64,000 nt of DNA, taken from positions 2,790,001-2,854,000 of the forward strand of contig NZ_AP026442.1 in NCBI RefSeq assembly GCF_027923705.1, written 5' to 3'. The translations under genes and the position numbers were made by a program. The stretch is from Cellulomonas sp. NTE-D12. Its GTDB lineage: Bacteria; Actinomycetota; Actinomycetes; Actinomycetales; Cellulomonadaceae. Below the pieces are notes generated by a model. That model did not search any database. It was not told where the DNA came from and saw only the letters and a list, made by a program, of their open reading frames with translations. Shown piece by piece: positions 9,454-17,554 of this stretch; position 1 is the first letter of the stretch; each line of letters opens with the position of its first letter.

Positions 9454-9596
9454 GCGGACACGGTAGTGCCCGGATCGGACGCCTCCGCCCTGTCGTGGTG
9501 CCGATCGGCCGGGACGCCGCTGCTCCGCCCTCCCACAAGGGACGTTCGGACCACGCGCACCGCGCGCGATGGGGGGTGGACTGAGGACGTCACAGC

Positions 9597-10850
9597 GTGA
9601 GGCGTGCCGAGGGAGCCGCGCGGTGCGCCTGGCGCTCCGAGCGCGAGGCGGTGGCACCTGTGAGCATCCGCACCCCCCTGACCCTGGCGTCGATCGAGCC
9701 CGACGCCGGCCTGCGAGCCGCCCTGGCGCTCGACCCGGCGGGGGTGGTGGCGACCGTCACGGACTCGGGGATCAAGGGCCGTGGCGGTGCCGGGTTCCCC
9801 ACCGGCCGCAAGTGGGCCCTCGCCGCCGGTGCGCCGGCGCCGGACGGCGTGCGCTACGTCGTGTGCAACGCCGACGAGGGCGAGCCGTCCACGTTCAAGG
9901 ACCGCGTGCTGCTGGACGAGCTGCCGGACCTGGTGTTCGAGGGCATGACGATCGCGGCCTACGCGATCGGCGCGCACGAGGGCATCTGCTACCTGCGCGG
10001 CGAGTACGTCTACCTGCTCGACGCCCTCGAGGCGTGCCTCGCCCGACGCCGGGAGGCCGGGCTGCTCGGCGACGACGTGCTGGGCTCCGGCTTCTCCTTC
10101 GACGTGCGGGTGTTCCTCGGCGCCGGCGCGTACGTGTGCGGCGAGGAGACGGCGCTGATCGAGAGCCTCGAGGGCCGTCGCGGCGAGGCGCGCAGCCGCC
10201 CGCCGTTCCCGGTGGTGCGCGGGTACAACGGGGCGCCCACCGTGGTGAACAATGTCGAGACCTTCGCCTGGACGGCGGCGATCCTCGCGCGCGGCGCCGA
10301 CTGGTTCGCGGCGATCGGCACCGACCGGTCCACCGGCCCCAAGCTCCTCAGCGTGTCCGGCGACGTGCAGCACCCCGGCATCTACGAGTTCCCGCTCGGC
10401 GTGCCGATCGCCACCGTCCTGGAGGCGGCAGGTGGGGCGGACGCCAAGGCGGTGATCGTCGGCGGCGCGGCCGGCACGTGCGTGCCGCGTCGCGACTTCG
10501 GCCGGGCGATCAGCTACGAGGACGTGTCCACCGGCGGCGCCGTCATCGTCCTCGGGCCCTGGCGCGACCTGCTCGAGGTGGCCGAGAACCTGCAGTGGTT
10601 CTTCGTCAACGAGTCGTGCGGCCAGTGCACCCCCTGCCGGGTCGGCAGCCTGAAGCTGCTCGAGGGCATCCGTCGGCTGCGCCGCGGCGAGTGCACGCGG
10701 CAGGAGCTGGCGGACCTGGTCAGCCTGGGCGGCACCATGCAGATCGCGTCCAAGTGCGGGCTGGGGCAGGCCGCACCGAACGTGTTCCTGTCCCTGGTCA
10801 GCAGCCTGGAGCAGGAGATGCTCAGCCACATCCCGGCCGGCGCACGGTGA
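9597..10850 (+). CDS. hydB: flavin/NADH-binding subunit of [FeFe]-hydrogenase (HydB/NuoF-like)
   Basis: The 417-residue NuoF-family protein has the FMN loop GRGGAGFPTG (residues 61-70), the NADH-binding CNADEGEPSTFKDR, GAGAYVCGEETALIESLEG, and a [4Fe-4S] site SCGQCTPC with a fourth Cys in SKCGLGQ. It lacks the extra N-terminal thioredoxin-like and C-terminal ferredoxin domains of Thermotoga-type HydB. It should pass electrons between NAD(H) and the catalytic subunit encoded ten bases downstream; whether the complex bifurcates to ferredoxin is inference. The GTG at 9597 has GAGGA nine bases upstream; in-frame GTGs at 9651 and 9660 are alternatives because homology begins near SIRTPLTL. Confidence 0.88.
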   Translation: MRRAEGAARCAWRSEREAVAPVSIRTPLTLASIEPDAGLRAALALDPAGVVATVTDSGIKGRGGAGFPTGRKWALAAGAPAPDGVRYVVCNADEGEPSTFKDRVLLDELPDLVFEGMTIAAYAIGAHEGICYLRGEYVYLLDALEACLARRREAGLLGDDVLGSGFSFDVRVFLGAGAYVCGEETALIESLEGRRGEARSRPPFPVVRGYNGAPTVVNNVETFAWTAAILARGADWFAAIGTDRSTGPKLLSVSGDVQHPGIYEFPLGVPIATVLEAAGGADAKAVIVGGAAGTCVPRRDFGRAISYEDVSTGGAVIVLGPWRDLLEVAENLQWFFVNESCGQCTPCRVGSLKLLEGIRRLRRGECTRQELADLVSLGGTMQIASKCGLGQAAPNVFLSLVSSLEQEMLSHIPAGAR

Positions 10851-10860
10851 GGGGACGACG

Positions 10861-12792
10861 ATGACCACCACCACGACACCGGGCACCGCGACGAGCACGG
10901 ACACCGTGCGGGTCGTCGTCGACGGCATCCCCGTCGAGGTCCCCGTCGGCTCGTCGATCCTCGACGCCGCCCACCTCGCGGGCCGCCGCGTCCCCACCCT
11001 GTGCCACCACCCGGACCTGCCGGACGTCGGCATCTGCCGGGTCTGCCTCGTCGAGGTCGTCGGCCAGCGCGCGCTGCAGGCGTCGTGCGCGTACCCGATC
11101 AGCGAGCCCGTCGAGATCCGCACCTACAGCCGCCGCGTGCGCCAGGCCCGCCAGACGGTGGTCGACCTGATGCTCGCCGAGCACTACGGCTCCTGCCAGA
11201 CCTGCGGCCGCAACGGCGCCTGCGAGCTGCAGGACCTGGCCGCCGAGTACGGCTCGGACCACTACCGGTTCGGCCGGCAGACCGCGCCGACGCGACCGTT
11301 CGACCTGGTGGGCCCGTCGATCGTGCGGGACATGAACAAGTGCGTGCACTGCACCCGCTGCATCCGCACGTGCGCACAGGTGCAGGGCGTCGGCGCGCTC
11401 GGCGTGATCGGCCGCGGCAGCTCGACGACCATGTCGCCGTACCTGACGCTGCCGATCTCCGACGTGGTGTGCATCAACTGCGGCCAGTGCATCGACCGCT
11501 GCCCGACGGGCGCCCTGCAGGAGCACGACGACACCGAGGCGGTGTGGCGGGCGATCGAGGACCCGACCAAGCACGTGGTGATCCAGACGGCACCGGCGCC
11601 CCGCGCCGCGATGGGTGAGGAGTTCGGCCTGCCGCCCGGCACCCCGGTGACGTGGCAGCTGAACACGGCGCTGCGTGGCATCGGCTTCGACAAGGTGTTC
11701 GACACCAACTTCGCCGCCGACCTGACCATCATCGAGGAGGGCACGGAGCTGCTGCTCCGCCTGTACGAGAACCTCGTCCTCGACGACCACAGCCGGCCGC
11801 TGCCGCAGTTCACCTCGTGCAGCCCGGGCTGGATCAAGTACCTCGAGCACCGGTACCCCGAGGCGATCGGCAACCTGTCCAGCTGCAAGAGCCCCCAGCA
11901 GATGTTCGGCGCGGTGATCAAGGGCTTCTACGCGCAGCGTGCGGGCGTCGACCCGGCGGACGTCGTCTCGGTGTCGCTGATGCCGTGCACGGCGAAGAAG
12001 TTCGAGGCGGCCCGGCCGGAGATGGTCGACTCGGGCTACCGCGACGTCGACGTCTCGCTGACCACGCGCGAGCTGGCCCGGATGATCCGCGAGTGCGGCA
12101 TCCGGCTGCCGGACCTGCCGGAGTCGGACTTCGACGACCCGTTCGGCACGGCGTCGGGGTCCGGCGTGATCTTCGGGGCGACCGGCGGGGTGATGGAGGC
12201 CGCGCTGCGCACCGTCGTCGAGCTGGTCACGGGCCGGCCGGTCGAGGAGCTGTTCGACCACGCCGACATCACGCCGGTGCGCGGCTTCGAGGACACGCGC
12301 TACACCGAGATCACGCTCCCCGACCAGCTCGGACCGGTCCCGGCGATCCTCGCCGGGAAGATCCCCGACTTCGACTGGCTGCGCGGTGTGACGCTGCGGC
12401 TCGGCGTGGTGCACGGGACGGGCAACGCCCGGAAGGTGATGGAGGACATCGCCGCCGGCGGCCTGTTCAGCAGGTGCCACTTCATCGAGTTCATGGGCTG
12501 CCCGGGCGGCTGCCTGGGCGGCGGCGGCCAGCCCGTGCCGACCGACGCGACCATCCGCGCGGCGCGGGCACGCGCCATCTACGCGGAGGACGCGCACTAC
12601 GGCGAGACGGGTCGGGCCCGCAAGAGCCACGAGAACCCCGCGGTGCTGCGGCTGTACGACGAGCTGCTCACCGACGGTCCCAACGGGCCGACGGCCCACC
12701 ACCTGCTGCACACCACGTACACGCCACGCGGCAGCTTCATCGCCGCGGGCGGGACGGGCAAGCGGAGCGCGACGAGGGAGGCGTCCCGATGA
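10861..12792 (+). CDS. hydA: [FeFe]-hydrogenase catalytic subunit (HydA), group A, M3-type
   Basis: The 643-residue protein shows, in order, an N-terminal [2Fe-2S] site (C48, C59, C62, C76), a His/Cys [4Fe-4S] site (H108, C112, C115, C121), two ferredoxin clusters (C161-C171 and C204-C214) and the H-cluster domain. H-cluster motifs are TSCSPGW (C320, S321), LMPCTAKKFE (C376) and EFMGCPGGCLGGGGQP (C547, C551). Proton-path acids in TIIEEGTELL and the Ser of LSSCKSP are kept. It should interconvert H2 and protons using electrons from the flavin subunit. The Ser in the first motif, where many family members have a second Cys, is notable. Its stop overlaps the next start (ATGA). No maturase genes are nearby. 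Confidence 0.95.
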   Translation: MTTTTTPGTATSTDTVRVVVDGIPVEVPVGSSILDAAHLAGRRVPTLCHHPDLPDVGICRVCLVEVVGQRALQASCAYPISEPVEIRTYSRRVRQARQTVVDLMLAEHYGSCQTCGRNGACELQDLAAEYGSDHYRFGRQTAPTRPFDLVGPSIVRDMNKCVHCTRCIRTCAQVQGVGALGVIGRGSSTTMSPYLTLPISDVVCINCGQCIDRCPTGALQEHDDTEAVWRAIEDPTKHVVIQTAPAPRAAMGEEFGLPPGTPVTWQLNTALRGIGFDKVFDTNFAADLTIIEEGTELLLRLYENLVLDDHSRPLPQFTSCSPGWIKYLEHRYPEAIGNLSSCKSPQQMFGAVIKGFYAQRAGVDPADVVSVSLMPCTAKKFEAARPEMVDSGYRDVDVSLTTRELARMIRECGIRLPDLPESDFDDPFGTASGSGVIFGATGGVMEAALRTVVELVTGRPVEELFDHADITPVRGFEDTRYTEITLPDQLGPVPAILAGKIPDFDWLRGVTLRLGVVHGTGNARKVMEDIAAGGLFSRCHFIEFMGCPGGCLGGGGQPVPTDATIRAARARAIYAEDAHYGETGRARKSHENPAVLRLYDELLTDGPNGPTAHHLLHTTYTPRGSFIAAGGTGKRSATREASR

Positions 12793-13370
12793 CCGGCATC
12801 CCGGCCGACGTGCTGGAACGTGAGGCCGACCTGGTCGGCGCGATCGACCGGCTCGTGGCGCAGCACGGCGCCCGACGCAGCTCCCTGCTGCCGATCCTGG
12901 AGGCGCTGCGCGAGCAACGGCGCCAGATCAGCGACGTCGCCATGCAGGTGGTCGCCGACCGCCTCGGCCTGCCGCCCGTGGAGGTCCAGGGCGTGGTGAC
13001 CTTCTACCACTTCCTCGGCACCGAGCCGACGGGCCGGCACGTCGTCCACCTGTGCCGGACGATCTCCTGCGCGATGGCGGGCATGGGGGCGATCGCCGAA
13101 CGGCTCGAGAACGAGCTCGGCATCCGGTTCGGCGAGACGACGGACGACGGGCTCGTCACGCTCGCGTGGGCCAACTGCATCGGCATGTGCGACCGCCCGC
13201 CGGCGATCCTGCTGGACAGGCAGGCGATCGGCCGGGTGACGCCCGACGACGCGTGCGAGCTGGTCGCACGCCTCCGTGCAGGGTCGTCGGACGACACGGT
13301 CGGTGGGACGCCGGTGGGAAACTGGTCGGGTGACCGAGGACCTGACCCCAGAGACGACGACGCCCGCTGA
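12789..13370 (+). CDS. hydC: NuoE-like [2Fe-2S] subunit of the hydrogenase (HydC)
   Basis: The 193-residue protein is a NuoE/HydC thioredoxin-like ferredoxin. Helical N-terminal residues include PPVEVQGVVTFYHFL, and the [2Fe-2S] ligands are C89-x4-C94 and C130-x3-C134. It completes a three-gene flavin-catalytic-ferredoxin operon and should relay electrons between the FMN subunit and the catalytic subunit. The ATG overlaps the hydA stop as ATGA, so expression is coupled. The C-terminal ~30 residues are hydrophilic and overlap the start of the aminopeptidase gene by 41 bases. Confidence 0.93.
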   Translation: MTGIPADVLEREADLVGAIDRLVAQHGARRSSLLPILEALREQRRQISDVAMQVVADRLGLPPVEVQGVVTFYHFLGTEPTGRHVVHLCRTISCAMAGMGAIAERLENELGIRFGETTDDGLVTLAWANCIGMCDRPPAILLDRQAIGRVTPDDACELVARLRAGSSDDTVGGTPVGNWSGDRGPDPRDDDAR

Positions 13371-14874
13371 CCACCCCGCCGACCAGCCGCTCCAGGACCG
13401 CGGCGGCAACCGCTCGCTGCGGCCGTCGTCGGCGGAGTTCCTCCGGTTCGTCACCTCCGGCTGGGCGCCTCGGCCGGCGAGCACGGTCACCCGGGCCGCG
13501 GTCGCGGACCTCACGCCGGCCCGCCGCACCGCGCTGGCCGCCGCCTTCGCCGGCCAGCGCCTCGTCGTGCCTGCGGGGCGCGCCCAGGTCCGGTCGAACG
13601 ACACCGACTTCCGCTTCCGCCCGCACGCCGCGTTCGCCCACCTGACCGGGCTCGGCATGGAGCAGGAGCCGGAGGCCGTGCTCGTGCTGCACCCGGTCGA
13701 GGACGGCACCGGGGAGGGCGGCGGGAGCCACCGGCCCGTGCTGTACCTGCGTCCCCTGTCCGGCCGGGACAGCGAGGAGTTCTTCGCCGACAGCGCGCGC
13801 GGCGAGTTCTGGGTGGGCGCCCGGCCGACCCTCGAGGACATGGCGACGCTGACCGGCGTCCCCACCGCCCACCTCGACGACCTGCGGGACGCGCTCGCCA
13901 AGGACGCCGGCACCGACGGTGTGCTGCTGGCCGTGGTGCCGGACGTCGACGAGGCCGTGTCGCAGATCGTCGAGGAGATCCGCGCCGACGAGGCCGCGGG
14001 CAAGCGGCGCGACGAGCGGCTCGCCGAGGCGCTCTCGGAGCTGCGCCTGGTCAAGGACGCGCACGAGGTCGAGCAGATGCGCGAGGCCGTCGCCACGACG
14101 ATCGCCGGGTTCGAGAAGGTGGTGCGGCAGCTGCCCGCGGCCACCACGCACCGGCGCGGCGAGCGCGTGGTCGAGGGCACGTTCATCGGGCACGCGCGGC
14201 AGGAGGGGAACGACGTCGGCTACGCGACGATCGCCGCCGCCGGCGAGCACGCGACCACGCTGCACTGGACCGACAACGACGGCACCGTGCGCCCGGGCCA
14301 GCTGCTGCTGCTCGACGCCGGCGTCGAGATCGACTCGCTCTACACCGCCGACGTCACGCGCACGCTGCCCGTCGACGGCCGCTTCACGGACGCGCAGCGC
14401 AAGGTCTACCAGGCGGTGCTGGACGCGGCCGACGCCGCGTTCGCCGTCGTGCGCCCGGGCATCCGGTTCCGCGAGGTGCACGGCGCCGCCATGGAGGTGA
14501 TCGCCGACCGGCTCGCCTCCTGGGGGCTGCTGCCGGTCAGCGCCGCCGAGTCGCTGCGGCCGGACGCCCAGTTCCACCGCCGCTGGATGGTGCACGGCAC
14601 CAGCCACCACCTCGGCATCGACGTCCACGACTGCGCGCAGGCGCGCGTCGAGATGTACCTCGACGGGGTCGTCCGGGCCGGGATGGTGTTCACCATCGAG
14701 CCGGGCCTGTACTTCAAGTCGGACGACCTGCTGGTCCCCGAGGAGCTGCGCGGCATCGGCGTCCGCATCGAGGACGACGTGCTGGTGACCGCGGACGGTG
14801 CCGAGAACCTGTCCGCGGCCCTGCCCCGCGACCCCGACGCCGTGGAGGCGTGGATGGCCGGCCTGCTGGCCTGA
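13330..14874 (+). CDS. pepP: Xaa-Pro aminopeptidase (aminopeptidase P, M24B)
   Basis: The 514-residue protein has an N-terminal AMP_N domain (about residues 30-190) and a pita-bread M24 domain. The metal ligands are visible: Asp in LLLDAGVEID, Asp in YTADVTRTLP, His in HGTSHHLGIDVHD, Glu in TIEPGLY and Glu in RIEDDVLVT. It removes N-terminal residues preceding proline and is probably dimanganese and cytosolic. The GTG at 13330 lies inside the 3' end of hydC, so it may be read through from the hydrogenase operon; the functional link, if any, is unclear. An upstream in-frame codon at 13276 would overlap hydC further and is less likely. Confidence 0.92.
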   Translation: MTEDLTPETTTPADHPADQPLQDRGGNRSLRPSSAEFLRFVTSGWAPRPASTVTRAAVADLTPARRTALAAAFAGQRLVVPAGRAQVRSNDTDFRFRPHAAFAHLTGLGMEQEPEAVLVLHPVEDGTGEGGGSHRPVLYLRPLSGRDSEEFFADSARGEFWVGARPTLEDMATLTGVPTAHLDDLRDALAKDAGTDGVLLAVVPDVDEAVSQIVEEIRADEAAGKRRDERLAEALSELRLVKDAHEVEQMREAVATTIAGFEKVVRQLPAATTHRRGERVVEGTFIGHARQEGNDVGYATIAAAGEHATTLHWTDNDGTVRPGQLLLLDAGVEIDSLYTADVTRTLPVDGRFTDAQRKVYQAVLDAADAAFAVVRPGIRFREVHGAAMEVIADRLASWGLLPVSAAESLRPDAQFHRRWMVHGTSHHLGIDVHDCAQARVEMYLDGVVRAGMVFTIEPGLYFKSDDLLVPEELRGIGVRIEDDVLVTADGAENLSAALPRDPDAVEAWMAGLLA

Positions 14875-14883
14875 GCCGGCCGG

Positions 14884-15600
14884 TCAGGCGGTCGGCTCAC
14901 CCGGTCCGGACGGCCCACCCGGTCCGGACGGTCCCGTCGGCTCACCCGCACGCGACGGAGCCGACGGACCGGTCGGCGAGGCGGGCGGCACCGGCGGCGC
15001 CGGGGGCGCGACCGGTGGCACGTCGGGCCGCGCCGGTCCCGGGTAGGTGGCGGTGGGGTCCGACGGCGGGGGTCCCATCGGCCGGCTGGGCTCCGGAGTG
15101 CGGTCCGGCCAGCCGGAGCGGACCCCGCCGATCGACGCGAGCAGCTGGCGCGCCTTGCCGGCGTGCTCCGTCGCGCACAGCACCGAGTAGGACGTCGCGA
15201 CGATCTGGCTCGACGAGGTGAAGTCGCGCCGGCCCCGCGAGAACGAGTAGGTGATCACCGAGAAGAGCAGCCCGAACGCCCCGCCGAACAGGATCGCGGG
15301 CAGGAACAGGCTCGTCGCGTTCGACGAGAACAGGGTGAAGATCAGCCCGACGAACAGACCGAACCACGCCCCCGAGGCGAACCCGCCGAGCGCCACCGAC
15401 GGGTAGGACAGCCGCCGCAGCACCCGCTCCACCATCTGCAGGTCGGTGCCGACGATCGTCACGTGCTGCACGGGGAACTGGGAGTCGGCGAGGTGGTCCA
15501 CCGCCCGCTGCGCCTCGAGGTAGGTGCCGTAGGACGCGACGGTCTCCCCCTTGGGCAGCGTCGGTGTGCTCGGGGTCCGGTTCGGACGGGTGAACGACAT
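14884..15600 (-). CDS. general-stress-protein-17M-domain membrane protein
   Basis: The 238-residue protein starts with a GSP17M/YflT-like domain (VASYGTYLEAQRAVDHL, then FPVQHVTIVGTDL), followed by two hydrophobic segments (GGFASGAWFGLFVGLIFTL; LFLPAILFGGAFGLLFSVI) and, after a soluble segment, a Pro/Gly/Ser-rich tail of about 70 residues. Such proteins are common in actinobacteria and often lie beside Mg/CBS genes, but their function is unknown. The ATG at 15600 is chosen where homology begins; an upstream in-frame codon adds only six residues. It is divergent from the MgtE_N/CBS gene. Confidence 0.75.
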   Translation of the reverse strand: MSFTRPNRTPSTPTLPKGETVASYGTYLEAQRAVDHLADSQFPVQHVTIVGTDLQMVERVLRRLSYPSVALGGFASGAWFGLFVGLIFTLFSSNATSLFLPAILFGGAFGLLFSVITYSFSRGRRDFTSSSQIVATSYSVLCATEHAGKARQLLASIGGVRSGWPDRTPEPSRPMGPPPSDPTATYPGPARPDVPPVAPPAPPVPPASPTGPSAPSRAGEPTGPSGPGGPSGPGEPTA

Positions 15601-15692
15601 GCGTCGATCCTGGCCCACGCTGCGGCGATGTGCCTAGGGCAGCCCCGGCACGCCCGGTGCCGTGCGGAGGCGCACCGCTTAGGCTCACCTGC

Positions 15693-16961
15693 GTGAGCGC
15701 CGCCGGGACACGCGTCTTCGTCGCACGGCTCGCGGGCACCATGGTGTTCGACCCCCTCGGGGACCACGTCGGCCGGGTCCGCGACGTCGTCGTGCTGGTG
15801 CGCCCGAAGGGGGCGGCGCGCGCAGTGGGGCTGGTCGTCGAGGTACCGGGACGACGCCGCATCTTCCTGCCGCTGACCCGCGTGACCGCGATCGACCCCG
15901 GACAGGTGATCTCCACCGGGCTGCTCAACATGCGCCGCTTCGAGCAGCGCGCCGCCGAGACGCTCGTCGTCGGGGAGCTGCTGGACCGGACGGTGGACCT
16001 GGTCGACGGTTCGGGAACGGTGCTGATCGAGGACGTCGCGATCGAGCGGCAGCGCAACGGCGACTGGTTGGCCACCCAGCTGTTCGTCCGGCGCCCCCGG
16101 CCCAGCGGTGGGCTGCTGCGCCGCCGTGGCGAGACGATGCTCGTCGGCGCCGACGAGGTCAGGGGTCTCGCGCGCACGACGGACGCCCAGGGCGCCCGGC
16201 TGCTCCTCGCGCAGTACGCCGACCTGAAGCCCGCCGACCTCGCCGACGCGCTGCACGACCTGACCACCGCGCGGCGGCTCGAGGTGGCCGCGGCGCTGGA
16301 CGACGAGCGCCTGGCGGACGTGCTCGAGGAGCTGCCGGAGGACGACCAGGTCGAGATCCTGCAGGTCCTGGACCTGACCCGGGCGGCGGACGTGCTCGAG
16401 GCGATGCAGCCCGACGACGCGGCAGACCTGCTCGGCGAGCTGCCTGACGCGCAGCAGGCGGAGCTGCTGGGCCTGATGCAGCCGGAGGAGGCGCGGGACG
16501 TCCGCCGGCTGCTCGCCTACGAGGACAACACCGCCGGCGGCCTGATGACCACCGAACCGGTGATCCTGGGCCCTGAGACACCGATCGCCGCGGCGCTCGC
16601 GCACGTCCGGCGGCAGGACCTCAACCCGGCCCTCGCATCGGTCGTGTTCGTCACGCGCCCACCGCTGGAGACGCCGACGGGCCGGTTCATCGGCGTCGTG
16701 CACCTGCAGCGCATGCTGCGCGAACCGCCGCACCAGCCGATCGGGGCGATCGTCGACACCGACCTCGAACCGGTGACGGCCGACGCGCCGCTGCTGAGGG
16801 TCACCCGTGAGCTCGCCACCTACAACCTGCTGGTGCTCCCGGTGGTCGACGCCGAGCGGCGGCTGCTCGGTGCGGTGTCCGTGGACGACGTGCTGGACCA
16901 CCTGCTGCCGGAGGACTGGCGCGAGGTCGACGACGAGACGACGGGTGCCCAGCATGGCTGA
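15693..16961 (+). CDS. soluble MgtE_N-CBS domain protein with N-terminal PRC-barrel-like region
   Basis: The 422-residue product has a PRC-barrel-like N-terminus (LAGTMVFDPLGDHVGRVRDV), an MgtE_N superhelix with repeated LEELPEDDQVEILQ-type helices, and two CBS domains (TAGGLMTTEPVILGPETPI onward). The membrane domain of MgtE magnesium channels is absent, so it is a cytosolic sensor-like homologue rather than a transporter. The GTG at 15693 is preceded by a TAGGCT hexamer (15680-15685) seven bases upstream, consistent with a leaderless mRNA. It overlaps the DUF1003 gene by eight bases, and the pair probably works together. Magnesium or nucleotide sensing is inference from the domains. Confidence 0.85.
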   Translation: MSAAGTRVFVARLAGTMVFDPLGDHVGRVRDVVVLVRPKGAARAVGLVVEVPGRRRIFLPLTRVTAIDPGQVISTGLLNMRRFEQRAAETLVVGELLDRTVDLVDGSGTVLIEDVAIERQRNGDWLATQLFVRRPRPSGGLLRRRGETMLVGADEVRGLARTTDAQGARLLLAQYADLKPADLADALHDLTTARRLEVAAALDDERLADVLEELPEDDQVEILQVLDLTRAADVLEAMQPDDAADLLGELPDAQQAELLGLMQPEEARDVRRLLAYEDNTAGGLMTTEPVILGPETPIAAALAHVRRQDLNPALASVVFVTRPPLETPTGRFIGVVHLQRMLREPPHQPIGAIVDTDLEPVTADAPLLRVTRELATYNLLVLPVVDAERRLLGAVSVDDVLDHLLPEDWREVDDETTGAQHG

Positions 16962-17478
16962 GCGTCGGCTGGACACCCCGCGCGAGCAGGGTCGCACCTG
17001 GCGGCCTGCGCTCGACCCCGACGCCATCGGCCGTGGTGCGGAGGCGTTCGCCCGGTTCATGGGCACCGGGCGCTTCCTGCTCTACATGACCGGGTTCATC
17101 ATCGTCTGGATCTTCCTCAACGTCGTCGGGCTGGTCGGCCACTGGGACCCGTACCCGTTCATCCTGCTCAACCTCTGCTTCTCGGTTCAGGCGTCGTACG
17201 CGGCGCCGCTGATCCTGCTCGCCCAGAACCGGCAGGACGACCGCGACCGCGTCGCGCTCGAGCAGGACCGGCAGCAGGCGGAAAGGAGCCTGGCGGACAC
17301 CGAGTTCCTCGCCCGCGAGATGGCGGCGCTGCGCATCGCGCTGTCGGAGGTCGCCACCCGAGACTTCGTGCGGTCCGAGCTCCGGGCCCTGCTGGAGGAC
17401 CTGACCGAGGACCGCGACGCCGACGTCGTGCCGACCACGAGCGGCGGCACCGACCGGAGCGCGCCACCCAGCGCCTGA
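16954..17478 (+). CDS. DUF1003 membrane protein
   Basis: The 174-residue protein carries a DUF1003 domain: two transmembrane helices (FLLYMTGFIIVWIFLNVVG and ILLNLCFSVQASYAAPLILLA) followed by the conserved NRQDDRDR and a charged, probably coiled-coil C-terminus. The ATG at 16954 overlaps the 3' end of the CBS gene. Function is undefined. Co-occurrence with MgtE_N/CBS proteins is a recurrent actinobacterial arrangement and suggests a membrane partner for the CBS sensor. Confidence 0.88.
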   Translation: MAERRLDTPREQGRTWRPALDPDAIGRGAEAFARFMGTGRFLLYMTGFIIVWIFLNVVGLVGHWDPYPFILLNLCFSVQASYAAPLILLAQNRQDDRDRVALEQDRQQAERSLADTEFLAREMAALRIALSEVATRDFVRSELRALLEDLTEDRDADVVPTTSGGTDRSAPPSA

Positions 17479-17554
17479 CGCCCGGGCCGTCGCAGACCCA
17501 GGAGGCGACGAGGGTCACAGATGACGGCCCGGTCGCCGCACCTACGATTGCCCC

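Noticed and set aside
9454..9596. Looked for a Rex-type (TTGTGAA-n-TTCACAA) site before the hydrogenase operon
   Set aside because: No such palindrome or clear promoter hexamers were found.
11652..12781. Plus-strand frame inside hydA that runs on into the hydC frame
   Set aside because: Out-of-frame extension; hydC is coupled by ATGA at 12789, and the hydA reading frame holds all cluster ligands.
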